Source of the DNA: Halocaridina rubra
Lineage: Eukaryota; Arthropoda; Malacostraca; Decapoda; Atyidae
Assembly (NCBI GenBank): GCA_037179515.1
Contig: JAXCGZ010022166.1
Coordinates: 2,501-17,162, forward strand
Direction: 5' to 3'
Length of the DNA: 14,662 nucleotides
Positions 1 through 7,376 of this stretch are shown here, in pieces. Position 1 is the stretch's first letter. Each line of letters begins with the position of its first letter. A model generated the notes under the pieces. It had not been told where the DNA came from. It did not search any database and saw nothing but the letters and a program-made list of their open reading frames with translations. Position numbers and translations under genes: made by a program.

Positions 1-25
1 ACACACACACACACACACACACACA
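1..25. repeat. (AC)n microsatellite abutting LINE 5' junction
   Basis: Pure AC dinucleotides from the window edge, joined directly to LINE ORF1 coding sequence. The ORF1 frame stays open through it (alternating Thr-His codons), but the tract is read as flanking target DNA because (AC)n also follows the element's 3' end. Confidence 0.9.
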
Positions 26-313
26 GGAAAGCCGAGACCAACAAAAGTAACCTTTGAGAGAGGGGAGACATGTAGGGAAATATTGTTGAGAAAAAAAAGT
101 CTAAAAGACCTTCAAGAATGCAAAGAAGTGTTCATTAGACGATACAGAACACAGGAAGAGATGGGAAAGATAAAAAACTTGTTGCAAGAGGCAAGAAGGT
201 TAAATGATGAAAGAAATGAAGAAGAGAAGAAAAATTTTCGTTACGGAATACTTCCAGACAAAGGGGAGATAAAGAAGATAATGACAGAAGATCATGGGAT
301 GGGGCCTCATTAA
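26..313 (+). CDS. LINE ORF1 protein, C-terminal fragment
   Basis: This frame runs open from the window edge through the (AC)n tract and ends at TAA 311-313, giving 95 residues of non-repeat sequence. It begins GKPRPTKVTF and continues with a highly charged segment (QEEMGKIKNLLQEARRLNDE, nt about 152-211), then KNFRYGILPDKGEIKKI. As I recall, non-LTR ORF1 proteins often end this way: a basic RPRPxKVxF strand, a charged helix with an EARRxNxER-like stretch, and FRYxI. ORF1 proteins bind element RNA in the ribonucleoprotein. The N-terminal part is absent, lost at the (AC)n junction, so no start codon is available. It overlaps the open ORF2 frame by 94 nt in the -1 register. A stand-alone host gene is unlikely given the position immediately before ORF2. 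Confidence 0.7.
   Translation, partial: GKPRPTKVTFERGETCREILLRKKSLKDLQECKEVFIRRYRTQEEMGKIKNLLQEARRLNDERNEEEKKNFRYGILPDKGEIKKIMTEDHGMGPH
232..238 (+). promoter_or_regulatory. Candidate -1 ribosomal frameshift slippery heptamer (A AAT TTT)
   Basis: In the ORF1 frame the codons are AAT (233-235) and TTT (236-238), preceded by A at 232. This fits the X XXY YYZ pattern exactly. A -1 slip would continue at TCG 238-240 in the ORF2 frame, which is open from 220 to 3138. No strong downstream pseudoknot was found by eye. The Asn-Phe codons may instead be conserved for ORF1 protein function, making the heptamer incidental. Confidence 0.35.
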
Positions 314-315
314 GA

Positions 316-3138
316 TTGTTATACACAAATGCTGATGGATTAGCTGGTAAGGCAGTAGAATTAAAAGATAGGATTCACAACAGTAAGGCAGATATAGTAG
401 CAATTACAGAGACTAAGTTGAGTGAGGACATAAACAGTGTCACAGTTTTTCCTAAGGGCTTCAGAATACTAAGGGTCGAAAGATCTGAGAGGACTGGTGG
501 AGGGATAGCACTGCTCATAAGTGAGAGGATTCAAGTTGAAGAGATAAACTTGGCTATAGAAAGTGAGTTCAGGGAATTTCTTGTTGCTCGCATAAATACT
601 GGGTCAGAGAGCATTATAATAACTGTTGTATACAACCCACCAAGGAACCAAAATAGGCTTGAAATTTATGAGGAAAGTCATATAGGTACGATTGAAGTCA
701 TAAACTCAGTTGTTAACATGGCGCGGGAGAAAAAATGTAGGATTTTGATTATGGGAGACTTTAATCATAAAGAGATAGATTGGATAAATCTTGACCCACA
801 CAGTGGTGAGGACTCCTTTGGGGCAAGATTCCTAGATTGCGTACAAGGGAATTTCCTACACCAACATGTAATGGAACCAACAAGAGCCAGGGGTGGGGAT
901 GAGCCATCACTACTTGATCTGGTGTTCACAGATAATGTGTTGGATATTGAAAATATTGAGTATGAACCACCAATTGGAAAGAGTGACCACTGTGTGTTGT
1001 TGATGGAGTATATCATTGAAGACATTCTTCCTGAGAGTAGAGGCACTGAGGACATGAGGAGGAACTATCAGAAAGGAGATTACATCAAAATGAATGAGCT
1101 TTTTGCAGTTATTGACTGGAGAACCTTATTTTACAACAAATCTGTACAAGAAATGTATGACATCTTTTGTGAGAAATATGGGAAGATAGTAGATTGCTGC
1201 ATACCTGTCACCAAAGTAGGTGTAATTCATGCCAGAGAGAAATGGTTCGATAATGGGTGTAAAAGAGCTAAGGAGTGGAGAGACAAATGCTGGAAAAGGT
1301 ATAGGAGGAGAAAAAACATAAATGCCTGGCAAACCTACAAAAGAGCAAGAAACGACTACCTAAGTAAAAGGAGAGAGGCAGAGAAAGATTATGAGAGGGA
1401 CATCACCAGGAAGGCTAAAGAAAATCCCAAGCTTTTCCACAGCTTTATCAGAGGAAAACTGAAGGTAAAAGAACAGGTTTTAAGGCTAAAGAGAGCGGAT
1501 GGAAGCATCACTGAGACGGACGAAGAGATCTGCAAAGAATTGAACAAGGAGTTTCAGTCAGTATTTACAGTAGAATATACCCCACCCCCTCAGATTGCAG
1601 TGATAGAAGCTCAAGGGCCGGTATTAGAGAACATCAACCTTACAGCCACAGAGGTATGCAAAGCGCTGATGGATTTAGATGTTCATAAAGCTACAGGTCC
1701 TGATGACATATCCCCTCATGTGCTTAAAAAATGCGCAAACACAATATCAGTGGCACTAAGTATCATATTTAAGGAGTCATTGGAGTCGGGGGAGATTCCA
1801 AGATGCTGGAAACAAGCAAATGTGATACCTATCTTCAAAAAGGGAAGGAGGGATACGGCTCTGAACTATAGACCAGTTTCCTTGACCAGCATAGTTTGCA
1901 AACTTATGGAGAAACTACTAAGGAAACATATCTCTCTTCACTTGGAATCCTTCAACTTTTTGTCAGTGAGGCAACATGGCTTCAGAGAAGGAAGATCAAC
2001 AGTAACAAACTTATTAGAATTTTATGATGAGGTAAGCCAAATCTTACAGGAAAGAGAGGGCTGGGCAGATTGCATATTCCTAGACTTCCAGAAAGCGTTT
2101 GACACTGTTCCACATGGGAGACTTATTAGGAAGCTGCAATCAATGGCTAGAATAGGTGGAAATGTCTTGGAATGGATAAAAACTTACTTAGAAGGAAGGG
2201 AACAGAGGGTTAGAGTAAGACACTCAGTGTCTGAATGGAGAAGAGTTAGTAGTGGAGTTCCACAGGGTTCAGTTTTAGGGCCACTTTTGTTCCTTGTATA
2301 TGTAAATGACCTACCAGAGTCTGTAAATTCATTCATGAATATGTTTGCAGATGATGCAAAGATTGTGAAGAAAGTAAAAAACGAGAACAATGGTAGAGAA
2401 CTTCAGGAGGATCTAAATAATCTGCATGAGTGGTCAGAAAAGTGGCTAATGAAATTCAATACCTCAAAATGTAAGGTAATGAGAATGGGTACAAGTGCAA
2501 GAAGGCCCAAGCTTGACTACTCGGTGGCTGGAGTACAACTTCAGGAGACAGAAAATGAGAGAGATCTAGGAGTAAACATATTGGCAGATTTGTCTCCAGA
2601 AATACATATAAATGGCGTAGTAAGGGCAGCATATGCATTCTTATCAAATGTAAGGGTAGCCTTCAGGCACATGGACAAGGAAATGTTCAGAAATATTTAT
2701 GTAACCTATGTGAGGCCAAAACTCGAATATGCAGCCCCCTTTTGGAATCCGCACTTGAAAAAGCACATAGCTAAGCTTGAAAAAGTTCAAAGACATGCCA
2801 CGAAACTGGTGCCAGAAATACGCAATCTCGGTTATGATGAGAGGCTGAGGGAATTAGACTTGCCATCACTCGAAGCTAGAAGAGTAAGGGGGGATATGGT
2901 GACAGTCTTTAAATTCCTTCATGGTTATGATAGAGTGGATAGGGATCGATATTTCGATATGGCTGGCTCTAGAACTAGAGGTCATAGTTTGAAGCTTCGG
3001 AAGAAAACTTGTTTGCAGGATGTAAGGAAATACTTTTTCAGTGTAAGAGTAGTTGATAATTGGAATTCGCTAAGCGAGGAGGTAGTTAATGCTACCTCAA
3101 TCCATAGTTTTAAGGACAGGTATGATAAGTATCACTAA
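316..3138 (+). CDS. LINE ORF2: AP endonuclease / reverse transcriptase
   Basis: The product is a 940-residue polyprotein for target-primed reverse transcription: nick chromosomal DNA, then copy element RNA onto it. The endonuclease covers residues 1 to about 235: YTNADGL (N5), AITETK (E32), GDFN (147-150) and SDH (223-225), all intact. The reverse transcriptase covers about 440-720: FLDFQKAFD (catalytic D590), GVPQGS (647-652) and FADD (D679, D680). A C-terminal region with RPKLEYAAPFWNP follows, as in Jockey/CR1/L2-type ORF2 proteins. I see no RNase H domain. There is no stop or frameshift, and the length is normal for the group. No AUG lies in frame between the upstream stop (217-219) and codon 135 (ATG 718), which would skip most of the endonuclease. 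The start at 316 is therefore nominal (TTG), and translation probably needs frameshifting or reinitiation from ORF1. Confidence 0.95.
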   Translation: MLYTNADGLAGKAVELKDRIHNSKADIVAITETKLSEDINSVTVFPKGFRILRVERSERTGGGIALLISERIQVEEINLAIESEFREFLVARINTGSESIIITVVYNPPRNQNRLEIYEESHIGTIEVINSVVNMAREKKCRILIMGDFNHKEIDWINLDPHSGEDSFGARFLDCVQGNFLHQHVMEPTRARGGDEPSLLDLVFTDNVLDIENIEYEPPIGKSDHCVLLMEYIIEDILPESRGTEDMRRNYQKGDYIKMNELFAVIDWRTLFYNKSVQEMYDIFCEKYGKIVDCCIPVTKVGVIHAREKWFDNGCKRAKEWRDKCWKRYRRRKNINAWQTYKRARNDYLSKRREAEKDYERDITRKAKENPKLFHSFIRGKLKVKEQVLRLKRADGSITETDEEICKELNKEFQSVFTVEYTPPPQIAVIEAQGPVLENINLTATEVCKALMDLDVHKATGPDDISPHVLKKCANTISVALSIIFKESLESGEIPRCWKQANVIPIFKKGRRDTALNYRPVSLTSIVCKLMEKLLRKHISLHLESFNFLSVRQHGFREGRSTVTNLLEFYDEVSQILQEREGWADCIFLDFQKAFDTVPHGRLIRKLQSMARIGGNVLEWIKTYLEGREQRVRVRHSVSEWRRVSSGVPQGSVLGPLLFLVYVNDLPESVNSFMNMFADDAKIVKKVKNENNGRELQEDLNNLHEWSEKWLMKFNTSKCKVMRMGTSARRPKLDYSVAGVQLQETENERDLGVNILADLSPEIHINGVVRAAYAFLSNVRVAFRHMDKEMFRNIYVTYVRPKLEYAAPFWNPHLKKHIAKLEKVQRHATKLVPEIRNLGYDERLRELDLPSLEARRVRGDMVTVFKFLHGYDRVDRDRYFDMAGSRTRGHSLKLRKKTCLQDVRKYFFSVRVVDNWNSLSEEVVNATSIHSFKDRYDKYH

Positions 3139-3163
3139 GTCTAAAAATGGAACCGATCAGGAG

Positions 3164-3196
3164 ACGGGAAGATACGAGCTTTGGGCTCTTTCCCGT
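3164..3196 (+). other. LINE 3' UTR stem-loop
   Basis: ACGGGAA (3164-3170) pairs with TTCCCGT (3190-3196), and an inner GAGC/GCTC stem (3176-3179 with 3185-3188) closes a 5-nt loop. It lies 25 nt after the ORF2 stop and is conserved at the equivalent place in the second copy (3364-3396). In CR1/L2-like elements such 3' hairpins are thought to be recognised by the element's reverse transcriptase; that role is inferred here. Confidence 0.6.
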
Positions 3197-3200
3197 AAAC

Positions 3201-3240
3201 ACAATTAGGTAATCACAATTAGGTAATCACACACACACAC
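3201..3240 (+). repeat. LINE tail: two 14-bp repeats plus (AC)6
   Basis: ACAATTAGGTAATC occurs twice back to back (3201-3214, 3215-3228), then six AC units reach the start of the next truncated copy. The same two tail units recur at 3401-3428, followed by (AC)4. Short tandem repeats in place of poly-A are typical of the CR1/L2 group. Confidence 0.8.
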
Positions 3241-3436
3241 AGTGTAAGAGTAGTTGATAATTGGAATTCGCTAAGCGAGGAGGTAGTTAATGCTATCTCA
3301 ATCCATAGTTTTAATGACAGGTATGATAAGTATCACTAAGTCTAAAATGGAACCGATGAGGAGACGGGAAGATACGAGCTTTGGGCTCTTTCCCGTAAAC
3401 ACAATTAGGTAATCACAATTAGGTAATCACACACAC
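3241..3436 (+). mobile_element. Severely 5'-truncated second copy of the same LINE (3' end only)
   Basis: 3241-3428 repeats 3040-3228 with three substitutions and one 1-nt deletion. It covers the last ~32 ORF2 codons with the same stop, the 3' UTR hairpin and both 14-bp tail units, and it ends in (AC)4. It begins immediately after (AC)6. It is either an independent truncated insertion of a sister element into the same (AC)n tract or a local duplication. It cannot encode a functional protein. Confidence 0.9.
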
Positions 3437-3684
3437 TGTCCATTTCAAGGGTTATGACACTTCACGACCCCTTAATACCTGTTCCTCTTTTTTTTTCCAC
3501 TTTCTTTTTGGCACTTACAGTGTCGCGTGAATAGAACATCTATTTTAAAACTTGGACAACTTGCATACTAGTCAGTTTTTCCCTTGATCAGAGTTAGATG
3601 TCAGTGTCCCGGCTAATGATTTTTTTCTTTTCATTTCAGGACATTTGCTTGTGTATGTCCCTTATTTTTCCATTCTGGATCTGA
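3437..3684. other. Unannotated intergenic or intronic stretch
   Basis: I see no gene or repeat here. A pyrimidine-rich run ending in CATTTCAG around 3618-3639 resembles a splice acceptor, but no convincing donor or open exon follows, so it is not called. Confidence 0.3.
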
Positions 3685-3720
3685 ATGTTTTTATATATAT
3701 ATGTATTTATTTATTTTTGT

Positions 3721-3746
3721 ATTATTATTATTATTATTATTATTAT

Positions 3747-3804
<58 letters not shown>
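3721..3804. repeat. Compound (ATT)n-(AGT)n microsatellite
   Basis: About nine ATT units change abruptly to about nineteen AGT units at 3748. The serine-rich reading frame across it is an artefact of the repeat. Confidence 0.9.
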
Positions 3805-4895
3805 CTAATAACCTATCCTAACCTTAAAAATGCAAAAGAAAAAAAATTCCTCCTTATTTCCAGTAGTCATGAAAATACCTCAAGAGGTCATCCTTGTAAT
3901 TGTTTCCCAATGTTTTTTAATAGTTAGCCATGCTTAACCTAACCTATCCTAACCTAACCTTACTTTGCAAATACATGTAAAGATATATGCTCCTTATTTC
4001 CACTAGTCATGAAAATCTCTCAAGCGTCCATCTTTTTAATTGTTATTCAATGTTTTTAACAGTTAACCATGCTTAACTTAACCTAACCTAACCTGACCTG
4101 ACCTAACTTTGCAAATACATATAAAGATATTTCATTCTTTTTTCCACTAGTCATGAAAATCTCTCAAGCGGCCATCTTTATAATTGTTAATTTATGCTTA
4201 TTAACAGTTAACCAAACCTAACTTAACTTAACCTAACCTGACCTGACCTAACTTTTATAATACATTTTAAGATATGTCTTCCTTATTTCCACTAGTCATG
4301 AAAATACCTCATGCATCCATCTTTGCAATTGTTAATTTTTGCTTTTTAACAGTTAACCATGCCTAACTTAACCTAACCTAACCTGACCGAAATAATTACC
4401 AGGTATACTGTTTTTCTTTCATTTCCACTAGTAATGTTAGCTCCTTACCAGTAATGATGATAATTCTTGCAAGCAGTCATCCATTTAATTATACTTTAAA
4501 AAATGTTAACCTAACCTAACCAAAAACTTAAAAGATCAAGTTAAGTTAACCATTCCTTTTATGCCACTAGTAATGATACACCTTTTTTCACCAGAAATTA
4601 TTTCTGTAGCTGACGATCATCCGTTTAAGTCTTTATGTTCTTCATACTATAGCGAGTCCATATTTCGATCAATTATGCGTTTAAATCCTAATATGATGAT
4701 TTGGTTTTACGTCACAGACTCCCTTGCTAACCTCAGACCGTGGCGAGGTGCGAACCCTCGACCTTACGCCTCAAAGTCACAGACGCTACCGCTTTGCCAC
4801 GGTGACTACGCGTTTAAATCTTAATATATGTTTGATATACATTTAGCTAACCTAACTTGACCTAACCTTTAAAGGCTAAGTCAAGATAAGCCTTT
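3805..4895. repeat. Degenerate ~140-bp tandem array with telomere-like CCTAA motifs
   Basis: The landmark CACTAGTCAT (or a close variant) recurs at 3861, 4001, 4145, 4290, 4426 and 4565, giving spacings of 136-145 bp. Each unit has a pyrimidine-rich lead-in ending TTTCCACTAG, then TCATGAAAAT, a CCATCTTT-type segment, TTAACAGTTAACC and a run of TAACC/TGACC units. The first units are most alike and the last two are more diverged. The sixth is split by a SINE (4695-4809) and resumes with AGCTAACCTAACTTGACC. Arthropod telomeres are (TTAGG)n, so this may be an interstitial telomere-like satellite. No coding potential is seen. Confidence 0.8.
4695..4809 (-). mobile_element. tRNA-derived SINE family A, copy 1 (internally deleted)
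   Basis: On the minus strand it starts GTAGTCACCGTGGC, keeps A-box and B-box regions (GGTTCGCACCTC), then jumps from CTGAGGTTAGCAAG to the family 3' end GTGACGTAAAACC. The middle ~90 bp of the SINE body is missing. An 18-bp target-site duplication with one mismatch flanks it (4677-4694 and 4810-4827, GCGTTTAAATCYTAATAT). The insertion lies inside the ~140-bp tandem array and so is younger than it. Confidence 0.9.
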
Positions 4896-5015
4896 CCCCT
4901 TCCTGTTGCGCAGGATCGGTTTGACTAGACCCAAAATAATTTCTTAAACCTCCCATCTTTATGGTCTGAACTTCAAAAGAGATCCACGTAATGAGTTTCT
5001 GTATTTTTATGTCTA

Positions 5016-5535
5016 AAGGGGGGTTTACACGGTCAAACGATTCGTCGAACGCGGTTCGACAGACAAGTGTTTGAAGTGATGTTCGAACGTGTGAACGGGG
5101 TATTTGGTTGTGTGTTCGACAACCAAATACCCCGTTCACACGTTCGAACATCACTTCAAACACTGGTCTGTCGAACCGCGTTCGACGAACCGTTTGACCG
5201 TGTAAACGTTCGACAAACGTGTTCGACAACTAAATACCCCGTTCACACGTTCGAACATCACTTCAAACACTTGTCTGTCGAACCGCGTTCGACGAACCGT
5301 TTGACCGTGTAAACGTTCGACAAACGTGTTCGACAACCAAATACCCCGTTCACACGTTCGAACATCACTTCAAACACTTGTCTGTCGAACCGCGTTCGAC
5401 GAACCGTTTGACCGTGTAAACGTTCGACAAACGTGTTCGACAACCAAATACCCCGTTCACACGTTCGAACATCACTTCAAACACTTGTCTGTCGAACCGC
5501 GTTCGACGAACCGTTTGACCGTGTAAACCGCCCTT
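5016..5535. mobile_element. Foldback / MITE-like element with tandemly amplified arm
   Basis: The ends are inverted repeats with one mismatch in the first 15 bp (AAGGGGGGTTTACAC and, reversed, AAGGGCGGTTTACAC). A TA lies on each side (5014-5015, 5536-5537), which would fit a TA target duplication. The left arm 5023-5110 pairs with 5120-5207, 88 bp with two mismatches around a 9-nt centre. The right-arm sequence is then repeated three more times with a strict 107-bp period (landmark TGTAAAC at 5201, 5308, 5415, 5522). No transposase is present, so it is non-autonomous. The superfamily is unresolved. Repeat-encoded open frames on both strands are not genes. Confidence 0.8.
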
Positions 5536-5569
5536 TATGCTAGGTATAATTCCTTTCCTTCATTATTTA

Positions 5570-5615
5570 CTTATTTATTTATTTATTTATTTATTTATTT
5601 GTATTTGTATTTGTA
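5570..5615. repeat. (TTTA)n followed by (GTATTT)3
   Basis: About seven to eight tetranucleotide units, then three GTATTT/GTATTT-like hexamers. AT-rich simple repeat with no other signal. Confidence 0.8.
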
Positions 5616-5679
5616 ATTTTACATTTGACCTTGAATTCACAAATATAATATATTTTTACATAGTCTTTATGGTGTTGTT

Positions 5680-5849
5680 CCGGTTTTACGTCACGGACTC
5701 CCTTTTCTATCAAGGGCTAGGACGGTTGCCTTCTTGCGAAGGACTTGTTTTGGCAGATGTAATCGTTACCCTGAGTGCATGCTCTTACTAACCTCAGACC
5801 GTGACGGGGCGCGAACCCTCGACCTGACGCCTCAGAGTCGCAGCCTCTA
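5680..5849 (-). mobile_element. SINE family A, copy 2 (5'-truncated in tRNA head)
   Basis: Read on the minus strand, the B-box (GGGTTCGCGCCCC), the CTGAGGTTAG linker, the body and the 3' end (GACGTAAAACC) are all present. Similarity fades within the anticodon region near 5845, so the A-box is missing. No clear target-site duplication was found. Confidence 0.85.
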
Positions 5850-6030
5850 ATCATCCTGAGGCAGGGGGGCATGAATACCTCTTTCGTGTTCCCCTGCGTG
5901 TCATAAAAGATGACTAAATGGGGCGGAGCGAAGGGACTGAGAATCCCCTCTTCTCTATTTTCTTCCCGCAAAGAGTCGATGTATCTTCCTTTGACTCAGC
6001 CATCCCCTTTAAAAGGTAGAATTTAAATAT
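5850..6030. other. Unclassified stretch, possible old dispersed repeat
   Basis: A GC-richer segment contains CCCTGCGTGTCATAAAAGAT and GGGGCGGAGCGAAGGGACTG. Its composition differs from the AT-rich surroundings and it reads like a dispersed repeat fragment, but I have no second copy in this window to prove it. No open reading frame is convincing. Confidence 0.25.
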
Positions 6031-6044
6031 CGTGTGTGTGCGTT

Positions 6045-6133
<89 letters not shown>
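6031..6133. repeat. (GT)n-(TA)n compound microsatellite
   Basis: An interrupted GT tract (6031-6052) passes into about 40 TA units (6053-6133), followed by GCATGTATGTATGTAT up to the next SINE. Confidence 0.95.
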
Positions 6134-6136
<3 letters not shown>

Positions 6137-6149
6137 TGTATGTATGTAT

Positions 6150-6277
6150 CGGTTTTACGTCACGAACTCCCTTTCTACTAAGGGCTAGGACGGTTGCCTT
6201 CTTACGAAAGACTTGTTTTGGTAGATGTAATCGTTACCCTGAGTGTATGCCCTTAATAACCTCAGTCCGTGACGGGG

Positions 6278-6279
<2 letters not shown>
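6150..6279 (-). mobile_element. SINE family A, copy 3 (3' portion only) between AT tracts
   Basis: In the sense direction it starts at CGCCCCGTCACGGACTGAGG, the last bases of the tRNA-like head, and runs to the family 3' end GTAAAACC. The A-box and most of the B-box are absent. It is bounded by (TA)n on the left and (AT)n directly on the right, so any target duplication is hidden in the AT repeat. Confidence 0.85.

Positions 6280-6362
<83 letters not shown>
6280..6362. repeat. (AT)n microsatellite
   Basis: About 41 AT units directly joined to the truncated SINE. Probably the other half of the 6053-6133 tract. Confidence 0.95.
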
Positions 6363-6365
<3 letters not shown>

Positions 6366-6709
6366 TTAATGTTAATTTAATTTAGTTTGATTTTCTATTT
6401 GAATGTGAAATGTGAATTAATTGTTTTGATCCTTTTAAATTATCTATTGGTCACGTACATTTTTTTTTTTTTTTATAGATTTTCCACCCATGGATGGGTG
6501 GAGCGGGTCATGGAAGACCCATTCACGCACATTCGATGTCTGTTTTCTCAGTCATGTTGCATTCCCACTTTCAAGGCAACGTTGCTTAACCCACTCTTGG
6601 TTGCACTGATTGTGGGAATATCAGTTTGATTGGCTTTCAAATGGCAATTGAGAATTGCCCGCAAAAAAAAAAAAAAAAAGTTTCTATGATTTCTATGTAG
6701 TGTTTTAGT
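6363..6709. other. Unannotated stretch with poly-T (6460-6474) and poly-A (6663-6679)
   Basis: The segment between the homopolymers has small hairpins, such as TCCACCCA/TGGGTGGA near 6481-6500. An unrecognised retrotransposed sequence ending in the 17-nt poly-A is possible, but no tRNA boxes, target duplication or second copy was found. Confidence 0.3.
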
Positions 6710-6716
6710 ACGGCAT

Positions 6717-6906
6717 TTGGCCCATTTTTTTTTCCGTTTTAATGTGTCACAGTTCCTCATTTGAGTCGTGGTGGACACAGACAGGTTGAGTTGGGGCATT
6801 ACGGCTGGATGCCCTTCCCAACGTCCAGCGACGAAATCGAACCCGGTATAATCAGGCTTATCACTTCTCGATGCGCGCTCTTTACCACTTAGCTACCGCG
6901 GCCCTG
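6717..6906 (-). mobile_element. tRNA-derived SINE family C, copy 1
   Basis: On the minus strand it begins AGGGCCGCGGTAGCTAAGTG (A-box) and has B-box GGGTTCGATTTC. It then carries a core GGGAAGGGCATCCAGCCGTAA, later CTGTGACACATTAAAACGG and a short A-rich end. The core and the GTGACAC segment are shared in order with the plus-strand copy at 11095. A possible short duplication, CGGCATTTGG (6711-6720) and CGGCTTTTGG (6907-6916), flanks it. Confidence 0.8.
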
Positions 6907-6944
6907 CGGCTTTTGGTTGAAATAAATTGCCGAATCTCTTTGTA

Positions 6945-7111
6945 AGTAGTTTCCGTGACAAAATGGTAGCGTCCGCGTCACGGACTGAGGTTAGTAAGGG
7001 CATACACTCAGGATAACGATTACATCTGCCAAAACAAGTCCTTCGCAAGAAGGCAACCGTCCTAGGCCTTAGTAGAAAAGGGAGTTCGTGACGTAAAACC
7101 GGATCCAAACA
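6945..7111 (+). mobile_element. SINE family A, copy 4 (B-box deleted)
   Basis: It starts AGTAGTTTCCGTGAC, has the A-box region (AAAATGGTAGCGTCC), then joins directly to GTCACGGACTGAGG, losing ~30 bp that contain the B-box. The body and 3' end (GACGTAAAACCGGATCC) are complete. A perfect 16-bp target-site duplication, GCCGAATCTCTTTGTA, lies at 6929-6944 and 7112-7127. Without the B-box it should be a poor pol III template now. Confidence 0.95.
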
Positions 7112-7127
7112 GCCGAATCTCTTTGTA

Positions 7128-7376
7128 TGACTTGTATAAAAAAGGCTTTATAATTCATACCAAAAACGGACTCGTGAACAGATATGTTGACCTCATATTT
7201 AATAGCATACTCACGATTCCTGCTGAGTTGACAGGCACTACCACCGAAAGGAGGGTTATACCCTTGTTATGTTACATTCGTGAGATGCTTCCGAAATAAA
7301 TATTAAATTAGGGACCTTGAGGAATCGATGCCGGGGCCTTTTGGTTTTGAGCCAGGCTCTAATCTGCTTCACTTGA
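7128..7376. other. Unannotated intergenic stretch
   Basis: No gene is seen. It contains ATTCCTGCTGAGTTGACAGG (7216-7235), which recurs with one mismatch at 14017-14036 and hints at an old dispersed repeat. Confidence 0.3.

Larger units (their letters stand above)
26..3240 (+). mobile_element. Non-LTR retrotransposon (CR1/L2-like), 5'-truncated, ORF2 intact
   Basis: The element holds the end of ORF1, a full ORF2 with AP endonuclease and reverse transcriptase, and a short 3' UTR with a stem-loop and two 14-bp tail repeats instead of poly-A. A 3' hairpin plus short tandem repeats is the known arrangement of CR1/L2-type elements. There are no LTRs, RNase H or integrase. The 5' end is cut inside ORF1 at an (AC)n tract. 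The clade assignment comes from motif style and needs a tree. The intact ORF2 suggests fairly recent insertion. Confidence 0.9.

Noticed and set aside
765..2647. Minus-strand open frames within ORF2
   Set aside because: Shadows of the well-supported plus-strand reverse transcriptase frame.
3618..3655. Splice acceptor TTTTCATTTCAG and a mini-exon
   Set aside because: No good donor and only about 13 nt before the first GTATGT; pyrimidine runs are common here.
3685..3927. Serine-rich open frame
   Set aside because: Produced by the (AGT)n microsatellite.
3930..4895. A true telomere
   Set aside because: CCTAA units are degenerate and interrupted by ~100 bp of other sequence in every unit; arthropod telomeres are long pure (TTAGG)n.
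5016..5535. Several 60-117 codon open frames on both strands, and a CRISPR-like look
   Set aside because: The frames only reflect the 107-bp repeat and inverted arms. The units are contiguous with no unique spacers, so it is not a CRISPR array.
6034..6363. Tyr-Ile repeat open frame
   Set aside because: Produced by (TA)n tracts around a SINE fragment.
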